A stretch of DNA of 12,841 nt from Rikenellaceae bacterium (GTDB lineage: Bacteria > Bacteroidota > Bacteroidia > Bacteroidales > UBA932), in contig CAAGIG010000008.1 in NCBI GenBank assembly GCA_900769885.1, forward strand, positions 1-12,841. Reading direction: 5' to 3'. Below are positions 7,561-12,841 of the stretch, in pieces (positions within the stretch are counted from its first letter, which is position 1; each line of letters starts with the position of its first letter). The translations under genes and the position numbers were made by a program. The notes beneath the pieces were generated by a model. It saw only the letters and a program-made list of their open reading frames with translations. It made no database searches and was not told where the DNA came from.

Positions 7561-7593
7561 AAAAGAGGACAACGCGATTGTCCGGTTGTCCTC
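7561..7593 (-). terminator. Rho-independent-type hairpin after the 602-aa lipoprotein gene
   Basis: On the minus strand a perfect 9-bp stem (GAGGACAAC / GTTGTCCTC, plus coordinates 7565-7573 and 7585-7593) with an 11-nt loop is followed by TTTTA. It starts 22 nt after the lipoprotein stop at 7616, the usual place for an intrinsic terminator. The U-tract is short, so leakiness is likely. A second pairing is possible: TTGTCC occurs at both 7578-7583 and 7586-7591, and either copy can pair with GGACAA at 7567-7572. The hairpin ends 3 nt before the flavoprotein RBS. Confidence 0.65.
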
Positions 7594-7615
7594 CTGAATG
7601 TCGTTTGTTTGTCTG

Positions 7616-9424
7616 TTATAGAGTTTTGAATTCTGTTATCTCTATTTTGGTTGCGTTGTTGGTATCGTAAAGCAAATTGCAGATACAATAGTCTGTAGAA
7701 CTCATCAAGCCACCCCACGCTGTAGTTTGTTCATCATAGAACAATTGGGAGTTGGATGCTGTCGATTCAATCATATATTGCATCATTGCGTCGAATGAGG
7801 CGTAACCATAATATTCGTAACCTTCAGCCATCTGATTTACAATCTCTTTGGTGAATACACAAGTACGATATTTGAATACTCCGCTCGAAGGGGTACATTT
7901 GTATTCAACTCGTGTTGTTTCTACAGATAGGATTTCTACTGCAATAGTTTCATTTGATGATTCTGCGTTCTTAGTTCTTACGGTTAGCATTGAAACCTCA
8001 CTTGTGATAGAGTTTGTAGAATAACTGTAGTAACCTGCGATAATGACATAGTCCATTCCTGCAGAAATGGTGATAGGCATACCTTCGATAGGTTCGGTAC
8101 CATTTGCCCAATCGTAAGTGACAGGACCATTGCCAAAGAATCCGAAAGTATTTACAAATTCGTCAGGCTCAGCAGGATACATATCGTATGTGGGTTTTTC
8201 AATTACCACGCATCTCCAGTCTCTGCCGGGTTCTGCTGTTACTGTGAAGTTGATTGAATTTGAGGTTACATTATTGATTCTAAGCAACTCTGTTTCTTCA
8301 GGACTGCCACCCTCAGGGTCGTTACATTGGGGAAGTTTACCTATATAATATGCAGTGAATGTCTCACCTGAATTTTTGAGTGTGAATTCAACATCGAGTC
8401 TATATTTTGTACCTACATAGGTTACATCAAGGCTTGCAGATTTGAATCTTTCAGTAGTGGTTGAACCGCTGTCCTGGAAGTAACTGTCGTAGTAACCAAG
8501 TGTTCCTGAACCAGATTCTGTCAAATAGTAGTTTCCTTGAGGAAGGATTGTTCCGTTTTGTGTGGCACCTGTAGATGAATAGATGTCAAGGTACAAAACT
8601 TGTCCTCCGATACCTCTCAGACCAACAAAGTAGTTGTTTCCGCTATACCATCTTCCTTCGATAACTTCTTCAAACTCAATAGCATCTTCATCAATAACTG
8701 GTTCTTCTTGAGTTTTGATTGTCAATACTTCGGATGCTACATATTTTTCATTGCCATAGGCTGCTGCTACCACAGTGTATGAAGTGTTGCTTTCAAGGTC
8801 GTAAACATTGACCGTTTCAGTTGTATTTGAGGTTACTTCAATACCGTTGTTGATAATGCTTTCTGCGTCAGGAGTTGTGCCATTGAAAAGGATGTATGCA
8901 CATTTTTCTGCATTTGCAGAAGTGACTGTGAATGAAATTGTTGAAGTGGTCGAACTTAGATATTCAATTTCAATTGCAGGATCTTCTTTTGGATCTTCAT
9001 TAGGGTCGTCATTAGGATCATCATTAGGATCGTCATTGGGGTCATCACTCTTCAAGGTTCTGATGCTGATGGTTTCACTTGTTACATATTGATCATTGCC
9101 ATAGATTGCAGCTATTACAGTATAGAAGGTGTCTTCTGCCAAATCGGAAATTGTTTGGGTGGAAGTCTCGGTAGCTGGAACTTCTACGCCATTTGAGAGA
9201 ATTTCCTGAGCTGTTGGGATTTCCTGATTTGTCAATAGCATATATGCACATTCCTCTCCATTTGATGGTGTTATTTCAAATGAAATGGAATTGGTGGTAG
9301 AACCTTTGGCTTGCAATGTTATTGCAGGAGTTTCTTTTTCTGTAGGTTTTTCGACTTTGTTACAAGATGTCAATGTCAAAGCAGTAATTGCCAAAATAGC
9401 AATCAATGATTTTAAAAGCTTCAT
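7616..9424 (-). CDS. Multidomain surface lipoprotein with FN3-like repeats
   Basis: A 602-residue predicted lipoprotein with no enzymatic motif that I recognise. Residues 1-21 are a signal peptide with lipobox LTSC (Cys21). Two related FN3-like beta domains follow, about 35-124 and 151-238, sharing a pattern of TxSISF, CAYxL, NGxEV, TYTVxAAxYGN and SExxxIxT. They are joined by a DDPN-type acidic spacer at 127-149. Residues about 248-366 form a distinct Gly/Tyr-rich beta domain (GRWYSGNN, LPQGNYYL, FTAYYIGKLP). A further FN3-like domain spans about 378-485, and a Cys-containing C-terminal domain about 494-602. Likely surface-exposed adhesin or glycan-binding protein, inferred from architecture alone. 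It is divergent from the LRR lipoprotein gene, with overlapping promoters between them, and has a hairpin terminator after its stop. The start lacks an SD, but the signal peptide fixes it. Confidence 0.88.
   Translation of the reverse strand: MKLLKSLIAILAITALTLTSCNKVEKPTEKETPAITLQAKGSTTNSISFEITPSNGEECAYMLLTNQEIPTAQEILSNGVEVPATETSTQTISDLAEDTFYTVIAAIYGNDQYVTSETISIRTLKSDDPNDDPNDDPNDDPNEDPKEDPAIEIEYLSSTTSTISFTVTSANAEKCAYILFNGTTPDAESIINNGIEVTSNTTETVNVYDLESNTSYTVVAAAYGNEKYVASEVLTIKTQEEPVIDEDAIEFEEVIEGRWYSGNNYFVGLRGIGGQVLYLDIYSSTGATQNGTILPQGNYYLTESGSGTLGYYDSYFQDSGSTTTERFKSASLDVTYVGTKYRLDVEFTLKNSGETFTAYYIGKLPQCNDPEGGSPEETELLRINNVTSNSINFTVTAEPGRDWRCVVIEKPTYDMYPAEPDEFVNTFGFFGNGPVTYDWANGTEPIEGMPITISAGMDYVIIAGYYSYSTNSITSEVSMLTVRTKNAESSNETIAVEILSVETTRVEYKCTPSSGVFKYRTCVFTKEIVNQMAEGYEYYGYASFDAMMQYMIESTASNSQLFYDEQTTAWGGLMSSTDYCICNLLYDTNNATKIEITEFKTL
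8978..9046 (-). repeat. 12-bp tandem repeat coding (D/E)DP(N/K) spacer
   Basis: Five complete four-codon units plus a partial sixth encode DDPN x4, EDPK, EDP at residues 127-149 of the lipoprotein. The units (roughly TCATTAGGATCG on the plus strand) differ at a few third positions. All are multiples of three, so a unit gain or loss would lengthen or shorten the acidic linker without a frameshift. Confidence 0.9.
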
Positions 9425-9473
9425 AATGAATTGGTTAAATTAAATTTTATGTAGTTTAAATATTTGTGCGTGT

Positions 9474-9505
9474 TTTGAAACCGCAAATATAATTCTATAA
9501 TTTTG
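9474..9505 (+). promoter_or_regulatory. Promoter of the LRR lipoprotein and fimbrillin genes
   Basis: TTTG (9474-9477) and TAATTTTG (9498-9505) match the -33 and -7 elements with a 20-nt spacer. Transcription would begin near 9511, leaving a leader of about 140 nt before the ATG at 9653. It occupies the same DNA as the opposing promoter at 9484-9513. No equally good match was seen nearer the start codon. Confidence 0.55.
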
Positions 9506-9513
9506 ATATTCAA
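9484..9513 (-). promoter_or_regulatory. Promoter of the 602-aa lipoprotein gene
   Basis: On the minus strand, TATATTTG (9491-9484) matches the Bacteroides -7 consensus TAnnTTTG exactly, and TTG (9513-9511) lies 19 nt upstream as the -33 element. Transcription would start near 9477, giving a leader of roughly 50 nt. The pairing of both elements at normal spacing makes this better than a lone -7 match. Confidence 0.6.
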
Positions 9514-9652
9514 GACTAGTTGTATAAGAATCCTTTATTTACTTGTTTCAAAAATGGTTATGGAAGTAATTCTACCTTGTAGGATTTTGTCGTTTTGTAC
9601 TTGCAGAAATATTTAAAAATGATAATTTCGCACCAAAATTTTTAAAATCTAT

Positions 9653-11674
9653 ATGAAAAAAATCTACCTATTATTTTTATTGACTCTGCTTTTCTCGGCT
9701 TGTCAGAAGCCTGTAGAGCAGTTGGATGGTCTCAGACTGGCGGATGGTCAGTCGTCTGAAATCGTTTTTGACGGTTTTGCATCAACCCAAAGCATCAGTT
9801 TTGTTTCTGATTATGTTTGGATGATCGGTATTGAAGAAGAATGTGATTGGTTTGAAGTTTCTCCTATGTATGGTCAGGCTGGTGAAGCTACCATTGAAAT
9901 TTCAGTTTCTGATTATTTTGCAGGAGCTGATGCTCAACCTTTGAGTGGTTCATTTACTATTACCGGAGGTGATTATCAATTGGAAATATCTGTTGTTCAG
10001 AATTCTGCTGAAGATCCTGCGGCAAATTGGATCAATGTTCCTGATGACAATTTCAGAAATTATTTGTTGGAAAATTTTGATACTGATGGTGATGGTCATA
10101 TTTCTTATGATGAGGCTGAAGTTGTGGAAAGAATTGAATGTCCTTCTTTGGAGATTGCTTCTTTGGAAGGTATCAAGAATTTTACCTCTTTGAAGTATCT
10201 TGATTGTTCTTACAATGTGATTACAGGGGACTTTGACCTTTCTGGAATGATTTCTTTGGAAGAGGCTTATATCGATCACAATATGCATACTACTATCAAT
10301 TTGTCAGGTTGTTCTGAATTGAAAATTGTGGAAGCCAATGATAATGTGGAACATACTGAAGATTACCGTTCTATTTTCCACACTGTGGGAATCAACGTCG
10401 ATGGTTGTTCAGAGCTTCTTTATCTGGAACTTACTGACAATGCAATTGAAGAAATTGATTTGTCTGACTGTGCAAAATTGCAGGTTTTGCGTATGACCTG
10501 GAATAATCTTAAAGAGATTGATGTTACCTCTTGTCCTGAATTGACCCACTTGTATGTTCGCAAAAACCTTGAGTTGGCAGGGACACTTGATGTGAGCAAA
10601 AATACTAAATTGGTTGAATTGTGGTGTGCTGAATCGAGTTTGACAGGAGTTCAGTTTGCTTCTTCTCATCCCGATTTGACTACAATCATTTCTTATGATT
10701 CAAAAATTTCTTCTTTGGATTTGTCGGGTTGTCCCGCTTTGACAAAGCTTGAGGCACACAGTATGATGCTGACTGAATTGGATGTTACAAAATGTCCTGA
10801 GTTGGATTATTTGTGGTTGAAATTCAATCAAATCACTGAATTGGATTTGACCAAAAATACCAAATTGAGAGAGTTGCAAATGGGGTATAATCTTGTTGAA
10901 ACTCTTGATTTTTCAAATTGTCCTTTGTTGCAAACTTTGGAAGTTGTCAGCAACCGTCTTACAAGTGTGAATCTTTCAAACTGTACCAACCTTATCAATA
11001 TGGACCTTGGAATGAACAATTTGACCTCTGTTGATGTTTCTGATTGTGACAAATTGTTTCAGTTGGCTCTATATGAAAATCAATTGACATCGTTGGATGT
11101 TTCTGGAAAAACTGAGTTGGGAGTTTTGTCAGTTTCTATGAATCAGCTTGAGACTCTTAATATTACAAATTGTCCTAATATTACTTTGTTGTATGCTGAT
11201 AATAATAAACTTACCCATCTTGACCTTCGTCAGAATACAGAGTTGATGGAGGTGGCTTTGGGTATGAATGAGTTGGTGGAACTAAGAGTGGATGGTTTGA
11301 AGAATATGAGTATTTGTGAGTTCAACAATAATAAGCTGGAGCGTTTGAATCTTAAAGGTTGCAAATCTATTGCAGAACTTTATGTTCAAAAGAATCCTAT
11401 TGCTTATTTGAGTGTTTATGATTGCGAGGCTTTGCGTCAGTTGGATATGCGTTCGACTAAAATTAAGTCTATGGATTTGTCGAACAATCCTAATGCTGCA
11501 TTCCTTTTTGCAACTGAGAATCCTCAGCTTAAAACTGTTTACATTATGCCTGATGCTGTGTACAGTGCTTTATCTGTGGATGAACACGTGGAAATTTGGT
11601 ATCGCAATCCGGGTGTTTATGATGATGTTGAGAATGGTAACTGGGGTGATGAGGATATCAATCCTTGGGAATAA
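9653..11674 (+). CDS. Surface lipoprotein: BACON, EF-hand and leucine-rich repeats
   Basis: A 673-residue predicted lipoprotein (lipobox FSAC, Cys17). Residues about 30-118 resemble a BACON domain (WFEVSPMYGQAGEATIEI, closing with VVQNS). The segment NWINVPDDNFRNYLL leads into a canonical EF-hand calcium loop D143-T-D-G-D-G-H-I-S-Y-D-E154, an arrangement common ahead of Bacteroidota LRR arrays. Residues about 163-627 are some twenty leucine-rich repeats of type LxxLxxxxNxLTxLDVSxCPxL, locked at exactly 21 residues from 360 to 612. A short acidic, Trp-containing tail ends the protein. No catalytic motif, no sortase or type IX sorting signal seen. Likely a surface binding protein with ligand unknown. 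ATG at 9653 has an A/T-rich leader without SD. The fimbrillin-type gene follows 41 nt later on the same strand, probably co-transcribed. Confidence 0.9.
   Translation: MKKIYLLFLLTLLFSACQKPVEQLDGLRLADGQSSEIVFDGFASTQSISFVSDYVWMIGIEEECDWFEVSPMYGQAGEATIEISVSDYFAGADAQPLSGSFTITGGDYQLEISVVQNSAEDPAANWINVPDDNFRNYLLENFDTDGDGHISYDEAEVVERIECPSLEIASLEGIKNFTSLKYLDCSYNVITGDFDLSGMISLEEAYIDHNMHTTINLSGCSELKIVEANDNVEHTEDYRSIFHTVGINVDGCSELLYLELTDNAIEEIDLSDCAKLQVLRMTWNNLKEIDVTSCPELTHLYVRKNLELAGTLDVSKNTKLVELWCAESSLTGVQFASSHPDLTTIISYDSKISSLDLSGCPALTKLEAHSMMLTELDVTKCPELDYLWLKFNQITELDLTKNTKLRELQMGYNLVETLDFSNCPLLQTLEVVSNRLTSVNLSNCTNLINMDLGMNNLTSVDVSDCDKLFQLALYENQLTSLDVSGKTELGVLSVSMNQLETLNITNCPNITLLYADNNKLTHLDLRQNTELMEVALGMNELVELRVDGLKNMSICEFNNNKLERLNLKGCKSIAELYVQKNPIAYLSVYDCEALRQLDMRSTKIKSMDLSNNPNAAFLFATENPQLKTVYIMPDAVYSALSVDEHVEIWYRNPGVYDDVENGNWGDEDINPWE
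10139..11533 (+). repeat. Leucine-rich repeat array (63-bp coding period)
   Basis: About twenty LRR units cover residues 163-627. Cys or Asn sits at the same register position: Cys at 252, 273, 294, 360, 381, 423, 444, 465, 507, 570 and 591, Asn at 402, 528 and 612, with Lys486 and Leu549 as exceptions. The DNA copies are diverged rather than identical. Confidence 0.9.
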
Positions 11675-11702
11675 CCTGATGTAAACTGATTTTTAGATTT
11701 TT

Positions 11703-11708
11703 AAAGGA
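11703..11708 (+). promoter_or_regulatory. Ribosome binding site of the fimbrillin-type gene
   Basis: AAAGGA, 7 nt before the ATG at 11716. It supports that start and contrasts with the SD-less start of the upstream LRR gene, so the second gene may be translated more strongly. No convincing promoter was seen in the 41-nt gap. Confidence 0.65.
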
Positions 11709-11715
11709 AAATATT

Positions 11716-12841
11716 ATGAAGAATATATATGTTTTTGTGAAAATTGCGGTGTTTGCTCTTATTGCCGGATTTGCTGCTTCTTGTAACAAAAGTGATAATT
11801 ATACACTTCCTGCAGAGGATATGCGAGTGATTACAGTAGGTACTGCTGCTACTCGTACCACTATTGGTTATGAGGGTTCTGATGTCTCTCATCTTGAGTG
11901 GGTTGATGGTGATCAGGTGGCTTATGTGACTGATGCTCCCGGGGATGTTTTCAAGGTTGCAGAGGTTAATTCAAATCTTTTTACTGCTGAGATTCCTGCT
12001 GCATCTGAGAAGATTTATGTGATTTATCCTGTTGGAGAGAATGAGGGTAAATCTCTTGCTCAAGTTAAGGCTTCTTTGGCTACTGAGATTGTTCAGATTG
12101 CTGATGAGGATTTTAATGGTGAGTTGTTGCCAATGTATGCTGTAGCTCCTGTTCCTTCCAATGACAGAGTGGATGTTGTTTATGAGTGTATGGCATCTGT
12201 TCTACGATTTACCATTTTTGGTGAAGGTTTTGAAACAGAAACTCTCAATAGTATTACTCTTTCTGCCGCTGAGCCTTTGGCCGGTGATTTTACCATTGAT
12301 TTGAATTCCGATACTTTTGTTTTTGATGGTACCGGTTCTGAGATTGTGGTCAATTATCAGGGTGAGGGTGAAGATGTTTTGCTTTCTTCTTCGCACGATA
12401 TTTATATGGTGGTTCCAAGTGCTGTGTTTACTGATTTGGATTTGGTGGTGACTACTGATGTCAATTCTTACTATTGGATGGATGGATCTATGGATTTGAC
12501 TAATCCTGAGCGCCGTTTGTATCGTGTGGAGTTGGATTTGGGTGATTCTAATGGAATGCCTGAGCCAGAGCAACAACTATTTACACCTGTTTTGTCTTTG
12601 GATGAGGTTACTGATGAAGGTCTTTACCTGATTGCTGTCAAGATTGGTGGCAAGTATTATGTGACCAATAATGTTCCTACTGACCAGTCTAATTATTATT
12701 ATCTTTCAGGTGTGGAGGTTGCTTCTAATGAGAATGGTGTCATTTATGATGAGACATCGGCTTCTTATACTTGGCAAATTACTCATAAAGATGGTGGTTA
12801 TGAGTTCTATTCTGATAATATGGCAAAAAATGGCAATTATG
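11716..12841 (+). CDS. Fimbrillin-family lipoprotein, partial at 3' end
   Basis: Open for 375 codons from the ATG at 11716 to the window end with no stop, so the C-terminus is missing. Residues 1-23 form a lipoprotein signal with lipobox AASC (Cys23). Residues about 40-75 contain TRTTIGYEG, then WVDGDQVAYV, the hallmark opening of Mfa-like/fimbrillin proteins, followed by alternating beta strands (KIYVIYPVG, ASVLRFTIFG, DIYMVVPS, DLDLVVTTD) to about 275. A Pro/Glu-rich hinge (MPEPEQQ) near 280-287 leads into a second beta region (GLYLIAVKIGGKYYVTNN) that continues off the end. Likely a minor fimbrial subunit, tip adhesin or related surface lipoprotein; whether it polymerises cannot be said without its C-terminus. 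Family assignment is good, exact role open. Confidence 0.88.
   Translation, partial: MKNIYVFVKIAVFALIAGFAASCNKSDNYTLPAEDMRVITVGTAATRTTIGYEGSDVSHLEWVDGDQVAYVTDAPGDVFKVAEVNSNLFTAEIPAASEKIYVIYPVGENEGKSLAQVKASLATEIVQIADEDFNGELLPMYAVAPVPSNDRVDVVYECMASVLRFTIFGEGFETETLNSITLSAAEPLAGDFTIDLNSDTFVFDGTGSEIVVNYQGEGEDVLLSSSHDIYMVVPSAVFTDLDLVVTTDVNSYYWMDGSMDLTNPERRLYRVELDLGDSNGMPEPEQQLFTPVLSLDEVTDEGLYLIAVKIGGKYYVTNNVPTDQSNYYYLSGVEVASNENGVIYDETSASYTWQITHKDGGYEFYSDNMAKNGNY

Noticed and set aside
7543..7572. Ten-codon N-terminal extension of the flavoprotein from an upstream in-frame ATG
   Set aside because: The extension lies in the terminator hairpin, precedes the first beta-strand of the fold, and lacks an RBS, while AAAGGA sits correctly before the ATG at 7542.
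8978..9046. Short tandem repeats considered as a CRISPR-like array
   Set aside because: The units are 12 bp, directly adjacent without spacers, and in frame within a coding sequence.
9571..9583. CTAC-CTT-GTAG hairpin in the leader of the LRR gene
   Set aside because: A 4-bp stem with a 3-nt loop is expected by chance in AT-rich DNA.
12202..12576. Minus-strand open frame of 124 codons
   Set aside because: It lies antisense inside the fimbrillin-type gene, has low-complexity Ile/His-rich composition and no start signal; it mirrors the codon bias of the real gene.

Overview
The window is AT-rich DNA from a member of the Bacteroidota, most likely a gut or host-associated Bacteroidales. The signs are lipoprotein signal peptides on four surface or periplasmic genes, a BACON domain, a fimbrillin-family protein, Bacteroides-type promoters (TTTG / TAnnTTTG), few Shine-Dalgarno sites and a serine-type sulfatase. 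No species can be named. Bases 1-31 are an Illumina TruSeq adapter, so position 1 is an untrimmed contig end and anything 5' of the first gene is unknown.

Layout. (1) 90-1682, plus strand: a lipoprotein sulfatase of the formylglycine-dependent S1 type. (2) 7542 down to 1736, minus strand: a tight three-gene run made of an Isf-like flavoprotein, a YbjQ/UPF0145 protein (1-nt gap) and a 1609-residue protein (25-nt gap) joining a DnaQ-like 3'-5' exonuclease, a RecQ-type SF2 helicase and a UvrD-type SF1 helicase. The sulfatase and this run converge on a 53-nt spacer. (3) 9424 down to 7616, minus strand: a 602-residue lipoprotein of repeated FN3-like domains with a DDPN spacer, ending in a hairpin that sits against the flavoprotein ribosome binding site. 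(4) A 228-nt divergent intergenic region whose two best promoter matches interlock. (5) 9653-11674, plus strand: a lipoprotein with BACON, EF-hand and leucine-rich repeat regions, followed 41 nt later by a fimbrillin-family lipoprotein running off the window end.

How the genes fit together. Genes 9424-7616, 9653-11674 and 11716-end look like a surface locus: three lipoproteins built from binding or structural modules, two of them probably sharing a transcript. The flavoprotein/YbjQ/helicase run is a separate unit, possibly fed by read-through of the hairpin upstream of it. The most unusual item is the exonuclease-RecQ-UvrD fusion: two complete helicase motors of opposite superfamilies and a nuclease-like domain on one chain. 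Its role (recombination repair, or defence against foreign DNA) is not settled by the sequence. No tRNA, rRNA, CRISPR array, transposase or integrase was seen.
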